Below the pieces are notes generated by a model. It was not told the origin of the DNA. It did no database searches and saw only the letters and a list, made by a program, of their open reading frames with translations. A stretch of DNA of 59,060 nucleotides from Streptomyces bambusae (lineage in GTDB: Bacteria; Actinomycetota; Actinomycetes; Streptomycetales; Streptomycetaceae): positions 1-59,060 of the forward strand of contig NZ_JAJAUZ010000047.1 in NCBI RefSeq assembly GCF_020532645.1, in the 5' to 3' direction. Shown here one piece after another: positions 8,943 through 17,735 of this stretch; the first letter of the stretch is position 1; every line of letters starts with the position of its first letter. Both the position numbers and the translations under genes were made by a program.

Positions 8943-9166
8943 AAGGCGGTCCAGGCGGTGGGGGTGAGGGCGAGCTGTGGACCGTCCTGCACCTTGGAGT
9001 CACGGACGTGGACGGTGTCGCAGGGGCAGGTGGCGACCTCTACGCAGTCGTCGCCATCGCCGCTGCTGTACGTGGACTTGTGCCAGGAGAGGGCTACCTC
9101 GATGCAGTTGTCGCCGTCGCTGCTGCTGTAGCTGCTCTTGAACCAGCGCAACTCCGAGTTGCTCAT
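8921..9166 (-). CDS. DUF397 domain protein (triad copy 1)
   Basis: An 81-residue protein with the DUF397 pattern doubled: RWFKSSYSSSDGDNCIEVA followed by SWHKSTYSSGDGDDCVEVA, then VHVRDSK and a C-terminal LTPTAWTAFV. Such small proteins accompany XRE regulators in the WhiJ/AbaA-like families of Streptomyces, where they probably bind and antagonise the regulator. Its ATG overlaps the stop of the upstream XRE gene (ATGA), so the two are coupled. Confidence 0.88.
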   Translation of the reverse strand: MSNSELRWFKSSYSSSDGDNCIEVALSWHKSTYSSGDGDDCVEVATCPCDTVHVRDSKVQDGPQLALTPTAWTAFVGYATA

Positions 9167-9999
9167 AGCGTTCCTCGCATTCGCTCCAACAGGCCTCGGG
9201 ACTGTGCCGGGTTGAGTGCCTGTGAGCGCAGTTTGGCATAACGCTGGTGGAGGGCGCTGACGTCTTTCGCCCGGGAAATCATCTGCCCCATCCTCTGCCC
9301 CTCGCTGTACCCCACCCACTTGTTGTCCTCGGTTTCGAGGAGGCAGATGGGGCCGCCCGTGCCTGCGTGCTCAGGCTGGATGGTAGGCATGATCTGGAGC
9401 TCGACGTTCGTCAGCGTGGAGATCTCCAGCAGGTGCTCGATGAGCTGGTTGGTCACCTCCGACCCGCCCGTCTGCCGTTCGATCACCACTTGGTCGAGGA
9501 TGAAGCTGAAGTTCGTGAGCGGTACGCGGTGCAGGAGTTTCTGCCGTTCAAGTCGCATCTTGACTCGTGCCTCTACCTGATCGGCCGTCGGCGGGGGCGG
9601 CACATTGCGAATCAAAGCCCTGGCGTATGACTCCGGCTGGAGCAGCCCAGGTACCACCCGGCACTCGTACGTGTTCAGAGCTACCGCGATGTCCTCCAGC
9701 TCTGCCCATGGCTGGAACCAGGACGCAATGCCCCGCTGCCGTGTCAGCTGTTTGGCGGCCATCCGCAGGATCCCGAAAGCGTCCAGCGCATCCTCGGCCC
9801 GCTCCACGAACCGGTCCGACGGATACCGTCGCCCCTGCTCGATCGAACCGATGTACTGGACGGAATAGCGAAGCCGATCCGCCGCCTGCTCCTGTGTCAG
9901 GCCCGCGCGCTTGCGAAAGGCCTTCGCCATCTCACCGAAGTCCAGCAGGCTGCTGTTGGGCTGGACCTCGGATTCACCGTCGTGGTCGACGTTCGTCAT
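9163..9999 (-). CDS. XRE-family regulator with DUF5753-like domain (triad copy 1)
   Basis: A 278-residue regulator. The N-terminal helix-turn-helix (about residues 18-75: FRKRAGLTQEQAADRLRYS, then IEQGRRYPSD) is followed by the long ligand-like DUF5753 domain with WFQPWAELE, VVPGLLQTE-like VPGLLQPESYARAL and EHAGTGGPICLLE. This is the architecture of WhiJ-type developmental regulators. ATG 9999 follows GGGGAGGTGACGGGC, a near-perfect ribosome site. It is divergent from the ATPase gene at 10129 and coupled to the DUF397 gene, and probably binds the inverted repeat between the divergent genes. Confidence 0.9.
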   Translation of the reverse strand: MTNVDHDGESEVQPNSSLLDFGEMAKAFRKRAGLTQEQAADRLRYSVQYIGSIEQGRRYPSDRFVERAEDALDAFGILRMAAKQLTRQRGIASWFQPWAELEDIAVALNTYECRVVPGLLQPESYARALIRNVPPPPTADQVEARVKMRLERQKLLHRVPLTNFSFILDQVVIERQTGGSEVTNQLIEHLLEISTLTNVELQIMPTIQPEHAGTGGPICLLETEDNKWVGYSEGQRMGQMISRAKDVSALHQRYAKLRSQALNPAQSRGLLERMRGTL

Positions 10000-10058
10000 G
10001 CCCGTCACCTCCCCGAGCGGAATCATCACGGGCTGTAACTGCGCCTGTCCAGAGCGGA

Positions 10059-10086
10059 AACTCGTACAACTCGATCTGTACGAGTT
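10059..10086. promoter_or_regulatory. Long inverted repeat between divergent XRE and ATPase genes
   Basis: AACTCGTACA and TGTACGAGTT form perfect 10-base arms separated by 8 bases, between the regulator start (9999) and the ATPase start (10129). Position and symmetry suggest an operator for the XRE regulator controlling both directions. Confidence 0.6.
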
Positions 10087-10128
10087 CCGTTGCTGCCGAA
10101 TCCCCTGTGACCAGGGGAACTTGGGAAC

Positions 10129-10581
10129 ATGAACGCACTGGCCCCCACCCTCGCCGCACCCGTACGCATGTTCACGCAGCGTTTCAGTCCGATCCGTCGC
10201 GGCGCCCGCCTGGCCCGGCATCTCGCCGTGTTGCAGCTGCACGACTGGGGGGTTCCGCTCGACGGGGAGGACTCGTACGCGGCGTCCGTGGTCATCGCGG
10301 AGCTGGCGGCGAACGCCATCACGCACGGGCGGGTCGCCGGGCGGGACTTCGAGCTGCGGATGGTGCTGCTGCCCGCCACCCGCACGCTCCGCGTCGAGGT
10401 GTCGGACGCCCGCGGGGAGCGCATGCCGGAGGCCCGCGGGTACGGCCTGACGCTGGTTCAGGCGTACGCGCGGGACTGGGGCGTTGCGGGACGCCGGGTC
10501 GGGAAGACCGTCTGGGCCGAACTCGGCGTGCGCGCCGGGGCGGGGCTCTGGGCCGGGCCCGTCACTCCAGGGTGCCGCTGA
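10129..10581 (+). CDS. ATP-binding protein, anti-sigma-factor-like HATPase (triad copy 1)
   Basis: A 150-residue single-domain GHKL ATPase: N box VVIAELAANAITHG, a G1-like VEVSDARGE and GYGLTLVQAYARDWG (G2). It resembles RsbW/SpoIIAB anti-sigma kinases without sensor domains, many of which sit next to DUF397/XRE genes in Streptomyces. It probably binds and phosphorylates or sequesters a partner protein. ATG 10129 follows GGGGAACTTGGGAAC. The 3' end overlaps the convergent membrane-protein gene by 20 bases. Confidence 0.85.
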   Translation: MNALAPTLAAPVRMFTQRFSPIRRGARLARHLAVLQLHDWGVPLDGEDSYAASVVIAELAANAITHGRVAGRDFELRMVLLPATRTLRVEVSDARGERMPEARGYGLTLVQAYARDWGVAGRRVGKTVWAELGVRAGAGLWAGPVTPGCR

Positions 10582-11869
10582 AGAGCGCGGCCGTGGAGCA
10601 CTTGGTCGGGGCCGGGCCCGACGGCGGGCGGCCGGCCGTGCGGCAGGTGACCGTGATGGTGATCTCCTGCTTGGAGGCGACCAGGATGGCCGAGGCCCAG
10701 TGGAAGTCCTGCTCGCGGAAGTTCTCCAGGGCCGGCGCGAGCAGCGGCTTGCCGGCGACGGACAGGGTGACCGTGCCGGTGTCGCCCTGGGGGTTCTCCA
10801 GCACCAGGTCGGTCAGCCGCAGGACCTTGTCGTCGGGGACCTGGTAGGTGGCGGACTCGGTGCCGCCCGCCGGTGCGCCCGCCGTCAGGCGGTGCGAGAA
10901 CAGGGCCGCCTGCGGCTGCGGCTGCGGGCCTTCGCCCGGCTTGCCCGACGTACCGGGCGACGGGCTCGGGCCCGGCTTGCCGCCGTTCTTGCCGTCGTTG
11001 CCGCCCGAGGCCGCCTTCTTCGCCTCCTCGGCGGCCTTCTTCGCCTCGTCCGCCTTCTGCTCGGCCGCCTGCACCGGCCCCTTCACCGCCTCCTTGGCCG
11101 CACTGCGCACCACCGGCCGCAGCACCGCGAACCACAGCCCGGCCAGCAGCGCCAGCAGTGCGAGCAGCAGGAGCAGGGCCCGGACCAGGCCGGGGGTGAC
11201 GAACGGGCGCTGGAGCAGCGAGCCGTCCAGCGGCACCGGGTCCACCTCGGGCGCGCCGTCCGGGCCGGGCGCCGGCGCGGCGGTGACCTGGAAGACGTGC
11301 GGGACGGGGGCCCCGCGCCACAGCAGCCGCTTCGGCTTCACGGGCAGCTTCACGAACGCGGCCCGGCCGGGCTCCACCACCGTGGCCGCGGCCGGCGTGC
11401 CGAAGGTCAGCAGCTCGCCCGCGTCCTTGCCTGAAAGGGCAACGGTGAGCGGGTAGTTGCCCCGGTTGTCCAGCGCCACCTGGTACGCGGCACCCCGGCG
11501 GCCCTGTCCCATCCGCGGGGTCAGCTCGGCGCCGAAGTCCGCGTACGGCCGGATGTGGAGGGTGCCCTCGGGGACGGTGGCGTGCTGCGGCTCCTCCTGG
11601 GGCAGCACCCGTACCCCGTACGTCAGTTCACCAGGGGGGACGGTCGTGTCATGCGGTGGCGTGACGACCAGCTCGACCTGGCCCGACGTGCCCGGATAGA
11701 CGGACAGCGTGGCGGGTTCGACCACGGTCCAGCGGGCGGCGGGGCCCAGCACCTCGAAGGTGTAGTGCTCGACGACGTTGCCGCTGTTGCGCAGGTCGAG
11801 CGGAATCCGGGCCTCTTCGCCGGGCAGGACCGACACCGGCGCGGCGTCCAGATGAGCGGAAGTGGTCAT
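10562..11869 (-). CDS. Membrane protein with extracytoplasmic-type Ig-like domains
   Basis: A 435-residue protein. Residues 1-215 hold two beta-rich Ig-like domains (ISVLPGEEARIPLDLRNSG-type, then a second with YQVALDNRGNYPL), followed by one strong membrane helix at about 224-250 (ALLLLLALLALLAGLWF), an Ala/Lys/Glu helix (EQKADEAKKAAEEAKKAA), a Gly/Pro linker and a C-terminal beta domain. ATG 11869 gives the N-terminus MTTSAHLD; upstream codons look non-coding. No signal peptide, so the N-terminal domains are probably cytoplasmic. Similar proteins, often annotated 'hydrolytic protein', sit beside Streptomyces CIS loci. Docking the CIS to the membrane is an inference from topology and context. 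Confidence 0.7.
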   Translation of the reverse strand: MTTSAHLDAAPVSVLPGEEARIPLDLRNSGNVVEHYTFEVLGPAARWTVVEPATLSVYPGTSGQVELVVTPPHDTTVPPGELTYGVRVLPQEEPQHATVPEGTLHIRPYADFGAELTPRMGQGRRGAAYQVALDNRGNYPLTVALSGKDAGELLTFGTPAAATVVEPGRAAFVKLPVKPKRLLWRGAPVPHVFQVTAAPAPGPDGAPEVDPVPLDGSLLQRPFVTPGLVRALLLLLALLALLAGLWFAVLRPVVRSAAKEAVKGPVQAAEQKADEAKKAAEEAKKAASGGNDGKNGGKPGPSPSPGTSGKPGEGPQPQPQAALFSHRLTAGAPAGGTESATYQVPDDKVLRLTDLVLENPQGDTGTVTLSVAGKPLLAPALENFREQDFHWASAILVASKQEITITVTCRTAGRPPSGPAPTKCSTAALFSGTLE

Positions 11870-12041
11870 GAAGCGACGGTAGGGACCGTGGCGGAAGGGC
11901 CGCCGCTCCCGTAGGGACACGGGGCGGGGCATGCTGCGTTGCCCGTTGAGTCCGTGTGGAGTGCCTGCTGACTGCCCGGGTGTTCACTGGCCGTGGTACG
12001 TGCGGAGAGGTGGGGCTCTCCGCCGAACAGGGGGTGTCGCG

Positions 12042-12701
12042 ATGCGTTACCACGGTGAAAGCGGAGCAGAGCGGATTCCGGTGCGGCTGACCGCCCAGGA
12101 CCCGGTCTCACAGGCCGGGCTGGCCGGGCAGCTGCGCAACTGTCCGGAGGTGCAACTGCTCGGGGACGATGAGGACTACGAGGGCAAGGGGCGACCGCTG
12201 GTGGCGGTCGTCTCCGCGGACCGGGTGGGCGATGCGGAGCTGCAGACGCTGCGCCGCTACCAGCGGTCCGGGGACAGCCGGATCGTGCTGGTGGCGACCG
12301 ACATCGACGACGCCGGGCTGGTCGCGGCCGTCGAGTGCGGGGTGGTGGGCGTGATCCGGCGGGCGGAGGCCACGCCGCAGCGGCTGGTGCAGGTGATCGC
12401 GGCGGCGGCGCGCGGCGAGGGCAGTGTGCCGGCGGACCTGCTGGGGCGGCTGCTGGATCAGGTGGGGCGGCTCCAGCGGCAGGTGCTGGACCCGCGGGGG
12501 CTGGCGTTCACGGGGCTGGCGCCGCGGGAGGTCGACGTGCTGCGGCTGGTGGCGGAGGGCAGCGACACTGCGGAGATCGCCCGCACGCTGGCCTTCTCCG
12601 AGCGGACGGTGAAGAACATCCTCCACGACGTCACGACCCGCCTCCAGTTGCGCAACCGCTCGCACGCGGTGGCGTACGCGATGCGGCAGGGGTTCATCTA
12701 G
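12042..12701 (+). CDS. LuxR-family regulator with degenerate receiver
   Basis: A 219-residue protein with a receiver-like N-terminal half (RIPVRLTAQDPVSQAGL..., then RIVLVATDIDDAGLVAAVECGVVGVI) and a C-terminal LuxR helix-turn-helix (LAPREVDVLRLVAEG, then IARTLAFSERTVKNILHDV). The usual acidic pocket and phospho-Asp are not evident, and no kinase is adjacent, so it is probably an atypical, phosphorylation-independent regulator. ATG 12042 follows AGGGGGTGTCGCG. It lies just before the CIS locus and could regulate it, but this is only positional. Confidence 0.85.
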   Translation: MRYHGESGAERIPVRLTAQDPVSQAGLAGQLRNCPEVQLLGDDEDYEGKGRPLVAVVSADRVGDAELQTLRRYQRSGDSRIVLVATDIDDAGLVAAVECGVVGVIRRAEATPQRLVQVIAAAARGEGSVPADLLGRLLDQVGRLQRQVLDPRGLAFTGLAPREVDVLRLVAEGSDTAEIARTLAFSERTVKNILHDVTTRLQLRNRSHAVAYAMRQGFI

Positions 12702-12750
12702 GTCCTCGTGGCGGGCGGGCGGGCGGGCCGGGCGGGTGCCGCCCGCGGTT

Positions 12751-13419
12751 TCACAGGCCGCGGGCGGTGATGTCGCCGAACGAGGTGGTGGCGCGGATCG
12801 CCAGGTCGGCGGTGCCCTCGGTGTTGTTGAGAGAGTTGTGGATCCGGCCGTAGCTGGTGCCGGCGAACAGTGCGGCGGACACCCCGCGGGCGGCGCCGAC
12901 CGAGATTTCGCCCTGCTGGGTGCTCAGGACGACGGAACCGTGCACGGCCTCGGCGATGCGGATGGCGCCGCGCTGGGTGGTGATCTCCGCGGAACCGCCG
13001 AGGCGGACCACCGAGATGTCGCCGTCCAGCAGGGTCAGGCGGGCGGCGGCGACCTCGTCGAGGGTGATGCTGCCCTGGGCGCCGTCGAAGGTGACGTCGC
13101 CGAGCGGCCCGACGGCCTGGAACTCGCCTGCGGCCGCCTTCGCTTCGACGCCGGAGCCGGCGGGCAGCTGCACGGTCACCTCGACCGTGCCGGAGTCGCC
13201 GACGAAGCGGTTCTTGGCCTCCGGGGTCTCGATGCGCAGCACGCCGTCCGCGAAGTCGACGGCGACGGCCTCGGCGGCGGCCACGTCGGCGCTCTTCCCG
13301 GCGTTCGCGGGCCGGACCTCGACGGTGGCGTCGGCGCGGTCGGAGGCGATGAAGCGGATGCGGCCGGCGGGGACGTCGACGAGGGCGGAGACCGGGGCGG
13401 TGGCGGGGAACTTCTGCAT
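12751..13419 (-). CDS. DUF4097-type beta-helix protein
   Basis: A 222-residue protein without signal peptide, made of repeating short strands such as ITTQRGAIRIAEA, VLSTQQGEISVG and AIRATTSFGDITARGL, the ladder pattern of DUF4097 proteins. The start ATG 13419 follows AGGAGAGAACC. It is divergent from the CIS block across a region crowded with GTTGC motifs. Function unknown; in actinobacteria such genes often pair with a small DNA-binding regulator, which is missing here. Confidence 0.8.
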   Translation of the reverse strand: MQKFPATAPVSALVDVPAGRIRFIASDRADATVEVRPANAGKSADVAAAEAVAVDFADGVLRIETPEAKNRFVGDSGTVEVTVQLPAGSGVEAKAAAGEFQAVGPLGDVTFDGAQGSITLDEVAAARLTLLDGDISVVRLGGSAEITTQRGAIRIAEAVHGSVVLSTQQGEISVGAARGVSAALFAGTSYGRIHNSLNNTEGTADLAIRATTSFGDITARGL

Positions 13420-13520
13420 GGTTCTCTCCTGCTTCTGCGTGGGGCGCGGCGAGGCACGGGCCGCGGTGGACCGGCCGCCGGACCGCTGCGGCCCGGCTGC
13501 TTTCTGACATTGGAAACGCT

Positions 13521-13648
13521 ACGTTGCATTCGAGGATCTGGCAACGTGATCGTTGCGCAAAACCCTTGTCGTTGCAGGTGAATGGCGGGAAATCGTTGCA
13601 ACGGTTCTCTCGCCTAATGCAACACACGGCTGCGTCTTCATTGCAATG
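13521..13648. promoter_or_regulatory. Cluster of GTTGC/GCAAC operator-like sites
   Basis: The 362-base gap between the divergent DUF4097 and CIS block-1 genes holds ACGTTGCATT (13521), GCAACG-TGAT-CGTTGC (13541-13556, perfect), CGTTGCAGG (13570), CGTTGCAACG (13594-13603, perfect), TGCAAC (13618) and CATTGCAATG (13639-13648, perfect). Six related sites in 130 bases suggest cooperative binding of one regulator controlling both directions. No gene is evident in the gap. Confidence 0.6.
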
Positions 13649-13781
13649 GAATGGAGGTGAACGCTACTGGGGACACCCCGGGCTGCCCTTAGGGGCACCG
13701 GGCGCCACCCGGACCGCTGCCCCCGCCGCGATGCTGCGGCGCTCCGGGGCGGGCAAGGGTTCTCCCGAGGGGAGGGCCGCC

Positions 13782-16700
13782 GTGGCAGAAGTCCTACGGG
13801 TGTGGCGGAAAGCGCGGCGCGGGCTGGGGCTGGCCCTGGCACTGGTGCTGGTCGCCGCCGTGCCCGCGGTCGCACCCGCACCCGTGCAGGCCGTCCCGGC
13901 CGCCGCGGCCGCCCCCGGCGATCCGCCGCCGCCCGACCCCGGCCGGATCGCGTACATCGGCGACGGCGAGCACCGCAGCCTGGTCCTCGCCGGGCCCGGC
14001 GCCGGCGTGACCCCGCTGCTGCCCGTCGGACGGGCCGGCAACGACTGCCAGGCCCGGGCCCGCGGCGACGACCTGGTCTGGGTCAGCGACCGCGACGGCA
14101 CCGGCGAGGGCCTCTACCGGCGGACCGGCGACGGACCCGCCGTCAAGGTGTGGGCCGAGAAGGGCCGCCGGATCCTCCACCCCGTCCTGTCCCCCGACCG
14201 CCGGTGGATCGCCTTCGTGGCCAAGGACGGCGACGGCGACGACCTCGACCGGCGCTCCGGATACCGGTGCGACGACACCGGAACCGGCGAGGCCGGGGAC
14301 GGCGACCCCGCCGTGTGGGTGATCCGTACCGACGGCACCGGACTGCGCCGCGCCGTCGCGGACGCCGACTGGGTGGACTGGTCTCCGGACGGCACCGAGT
14401 TCGTCTTCACCCGCGGCGGCCGCGCCTTCCGCCGCACCGTCGCCGACGGCGGCACCGAGAAGCCCGTCACCCCGCCCAACTCGCCCGCCGCCAAACCCGT
14501 GTGGGAACCGTCCGCACCCGGTACGAAGGACCGCATCGCGTACGTCACCCTCGTCAGCCGCGACACCGGCGACGGCACCGTCACCGAACAGGTGCTGGCC
14601 ACTGTGCCCGCGTCCGGCGGCGGCAGCACCGCGCCCGTCCTGCTGGCCTCCGGCCGGTACGAATGGGCCCGGCACGGCGTCGCCTGGGCGCCCGACGGAT
14701 CCACGCTGCTGTTCCTGTCGTTCGAGCCCTACCTCGTGCCGCCCGAGCCCCGCCCCTGCGGACTGTGCCGCGGCGAACCCGTCTTCGACGAGGAGCAGGA
14801 CGAACCGCTCTCCACCGAACAGGTCGGCTGGTACACACCCGCCGGCGGCACCCCGCGGATCATGCTCTCCGGCACCGACCCCGAGTCGTTCAACATCGAG
14901 AGCTCCCGCCCGCACGTGCCCCTGGACCGGCTCCAACTGCGCGCCGCCCAGGGCGAGGAGAGCGACCTCGCCGACCCCGCGTACGCGCCCGACGGCCGCC
15001 GCCTGGCCTTCGTCTCCGTCACCGGACAGCCCGAACGGCCCGCCACCGAGCGGATCCTCGTCGGCGCCGCCGACGCCCTGGCCGCCGCCGTGCCGCTCAC
15101 GTACCCCGGCATGCTCCCCGGCGAACACCAGGGCCGGCCCGCCTGGTCCCCCGACGGCACCCGGCTCGCCTTCGCCCGCTGGGCCGCACCCGACCCGGAC
15201 CGGCCACGGCCCCACGCCCAGATCGCCGTGGTCGACATCGCCGCCGGACCCGACCGCGGCACCCTGCTCCACACCCTGCCCGGCGTGCCCCCGCGCGGCT
15301 CCGGCACCTGCGACACCGACGACCGCGACCCGGCCTGGTCGCCTGACGGGCGCACCCTTGCGTTCTCCCGCTGGTACTACTGCAACCCGGGGCCGATCGA
15401 CCCCGGATCGGTCGACTCCGCCGCACCGGCCCGCCGGACCCCGCGCGTCCTGCCCGCCCTCACTCCCACCGCCGTCCCGGACGAGCGCGACCGGCACATC
15501 TGGACCGCGCCCGCCGCCGCCTCCGGCGTGCAGACCGACCTCACCCAGAAGCAGTGCGCCGCAAACGACCCCTGCCGGGTCGTCGACGTACGGCCCGCCT
15601 ACCGGCCCGGCGACACCACCGAGATCGCCTTCGTCCGGCAGACCACCACCTACCGGCCGCCCCGCCTCACCAGCCTGCGCTCCGGCTACGACGGCGACCG
15701 CCAAGTCCTCGTCATGGCCGCCGACGGCACCTCCTGCCGGTCCGTCGTACCGCCCGCCGCGGGCTGTCCGCTGCGCGTCGACTGGCCCGAACTGCTGCGG
15801 TACGACCGGCCCGACAACCCGGCCTGGTCGCCCACCGGCGGCCGGCTCGCCGTCGACGTGCGCCAGTCCTACGGCGACGGCGGGCGCGTCACCCGGCTCA
15901 TGGTCCTCGATCCCACCGGCGCCAACCAGGACGTACTCGTCGGCAAGACCGGCAACAACCAGTCCCAGCCCACCTGGGAGCCCAGCGCAGACCTGCGGCT
16001 CTCCCTCACCACCGAGGACTCCCCGCTGCTGCTCGGCGCCACCGCCCGGGTCACGGTGACCCTGTGGAACCAGGGCATCGCCGACGCGCCCGGCACCGCC
16101 GTCCGGATCAGGCTGCCCGCCGGCCTCACCCCGGGCAGCCCGCTGCCCGCGGGCTGCGCGCCCGACCCCGCTCCGGGCGAACTCGTCTGCACGGCAGGGG
16201 TGCTGAAGACCGGCACGAAGGCCGAGTGGGTGCTCCCGCTGACCGGCGCCGCCCTCGGCGACCAGCCGGTCTCCGCCACCGCCACGACCCTGCTGCCCGA
16301 CCACGCGCCCGCCGACAACGAGGCCCGGCTCGTCGTGATCGTCGTCGCCGCCGACCTGGCCGTCACGGCCACCGCCACCCCACCCGTGGTCCGCATCAAC
16401 GAGCCCTCGCAGATCACCTTCACCGTCCGCAACACCGGCACCGCGGCCGCCACCGAAGCCGTCCTCAAGCTCACCCTGCCGCCCGGCCTGACCGTCGTCA
16501 CCGGCACGCCCTGCCCGCCCGCCGGCTGCCCGCTCGGCACCCTGGCACCCGGCGCCTCCGCGGCCCTCACCCTCGGGGTCACCGCACCCGGTGCGTTCAC
16601 CGGCAGCATCGAGGGCACCGCCACCACCGCCACCGTCGACCCGGACTCCGCGAACGACACCGCGGCCGTGGACCTGACCGTGGTCGACCCGCGGATGCCC

Positions 16701-17729
16701 GACGCGGCCGTCACCGTCACCGCCACCCCCGACCGGATCCGCACCGGCGAGCAGTCCACGCTGGTGTGGACGGTGCGCAACCGCGGCGACGCCACCGCCA
16801 GGGGCGTCGTCCTCACCCCGCTGCTGCCCGACCGGGTGACCGTCGTGACCGCCGACCCGGCCTGCCCGCCGGCCGGCTGCACCCTCGGCGAGCTCGCGCC
16901 CGGCGCCTCCGTCCGGGTCGAACGGTCGGTCACGGCCGCCGCACCCCTCAGCGGAGCCGTCGTCGGCGTGGTCACCGCGGACGCCGACGCCGACCCCACC
17001 AACAACGTGGCCTCCGCCGTCCTCACCGTCGACCGGCAGCCCCCGCCGCCCGGCGTCCGGCCCGCCGACCCCGCCGTCGCCGTCACCGCAGGCCCCCGGA
17101 CCGCGTACACCGGCGGCCGGATCACCGCCGAAGTCACCGTCCGCAACGGCGGGCCCGCCAAGGCCACCGGGCTGCGGCTGAAGGTCGCCGCGCCGGCCGG
17201 CATGCGGGTGCTGTCCACGACCCGCCCGGCCTGCCTGGCCCCCGCCGGATGCGCCGTACCCGACCTCGGACCGGGCGCCCGGCAGCCCTACGTACGACTG
17301 GTGCTCGCGGCGGACGCGGCCCGGACCGGCACGGTCACCGCCGCCGTCACCACCGGCGGCTCCGATGCCAACCCGGCGAACAACACGGCGAGCGCGGCCG
17401 TGACCGTGCGGGCCCCCAAGCTCGTGCTCGACCCGGTGCTCGGGCCGCCCGGCTCGGTGCCGCGGGCGCTCGGCAGCTCCTTCCCGCCGGGCGTGACCGT
17501 ACGGCTGGTGTGGAGCAAGGGCGTCACCGTGGCGGCCGCGCCGGTGGTGGTGCGTGCCGACGGCACCTTCTCGGCCCCGGTGCTGGTGCTGGTGCAGGAC
17601 GCGCTCGGCGACCGGGAGCTGACCGCCTCGCACGCACGGGCCGGCCGCCCGCTGTTCCGGCCTGTGCGGGCCCCGTACCTGGTGGTGCCCGGGGTGCTCC
17701 AGCCGTCCGACTTCCAGTGGCGGAGGTAG
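13782..17729 (+). CDS. Exported beta-propeller / DUF11-repeat protein of the CIS locus
   Basis: About 1315 residues. GTG 13782 follows GAGGGGAGGGCCGCC; the frame extends upstream but lacks coding character. A basic stretch and a hydrophobic signal (LGLALALVLVAAVPAVAPA) indicate export or membrane anchoring. Residues ~50-740 carry seven PD40/TolB-like blade motifs (LSPDRRWIAFV, WSPDGTEFVFT, WAPDGSTLLFL, YAPDGRRLAFV, WSPDGTRLAFA, WSPDGRTLAFS, WSPTGGRLAVD). Then come four DUF11-type domains (for example VRNTGTAAATEAVLKLTLP and VRNRGDATARGVVL) and a last beta domain. It lies 6 bases before the DUF4255 gene, so it is in one operon with CIS assembly genes. A cell-surface or envelope role linked to the CIS is inferred; not an assembled part of any CIS I know. 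Confidence 0.75.
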   Translation: MAEVLRVWRKARRGLGLALALVLVAAVPAVAPAPVQAVPAAAAAPGDPPPPDPGRIAYIGDGEHRSLVLAGPGAGVTPLLPVGRAGNDCQARARGDDLVWVSDRDGTGEGLYRRTGDGPAVKVWAEKGRRILHPVLSPDRRWIAFVAKDGDGDDLDRRSGYRCDDTGTGEAGDGDPAVWVIRTDGTGLRRAVADADWVDWSPDGTEFVFTRGGRAFRRTVADGGTEKPVTPPNSPAAKPVWEPSAPGTKDRIAYVTLVSRDTGDGTVTEQVLATVPASGGGSTAPVLLASGRYEWARHGVAWAPDGSTLLFLSFEPYLVPPEPRPCGLCRGEPVFDEEQDEPLSTEQVGWYTPAGGTPRIMLSGTDPESFNIESSRPHVPLDRLQLRAAQGEESDLADPAYAPDGRRLAFVSVTGQPERPATERILVGAADALAAAVPLTYPGMLPGEHQGRPAWSPDGTRLAFARWAAPDPDRPRPHAQIAVVDIAAGPDRGTLLHTLPGVPPRGSGTCDTDDRDPAWSPDGRTLAFSRWYYCNPGPIDPGSVDSAAPARRTPRVLPALTPTAVPDERDRHIWTAPAAASGVQTDLTQKQCAANDPCRVVDVRPAYRPGDTTEIAFVRQTTTYRPPRLTSLRSGYDGDRQVLVMAADGTSCRSVVPPAAGCPLRVDWPELLRYDRPDNPAWSPTGGRLAVDVRQSYGDGGRVTRLMVLDPTGANQDVLVGKTGNNQSQPTWEPSADLRLSLTTEDSPLLLGATARVTVTLWNQGIADAPGTAVRIRLPAGLTPGSPLPAGCAPDPAPGELVCTAGVLKTGTKAEWVLPLTGAALGDQPVSATATTLLPDHAPADNEARLVVIVVAADLAVTATATPPVVRINEPSQITFTVRNTGTAAATEAVLKLTLPPGLTVVTGTPCPPAGCPLGTLAPGASAALTLGVTAPGAFTGSIEGTATTATVDPDSANDTAAVDLTVVDPRMPDAAVTVTATPDRIRTGEQSTLVWTVRNRGDATARGVVLTPLLPDRVTVVTADPACPPAGCTLGELAPGASVRVERSVTAAAPLSGAVVGVVTADADADPTNNVASAVLTVDRQPPPPGVRPADPAVAVTAGPRTAYTGGRITAEVTVRNGGPAKATGLRLKVAAPAGMRVLSTTRPACLAPAGCAVPDLGPGARQPYVRLVLAADAARTGTVTAAVTTGGSDANPANNTASAAVTVRAPKLVLDPVLGPPGSVPRALGSSFPPGVTVRLVWSKGVTVAAAPVVVRADGTFSAPVLVLVQDALGDRELTASHARAGRPLFRPVRAPYLVVPGVLQPSDFQWRR

Positions 17730-17735
17730 GGGTAC

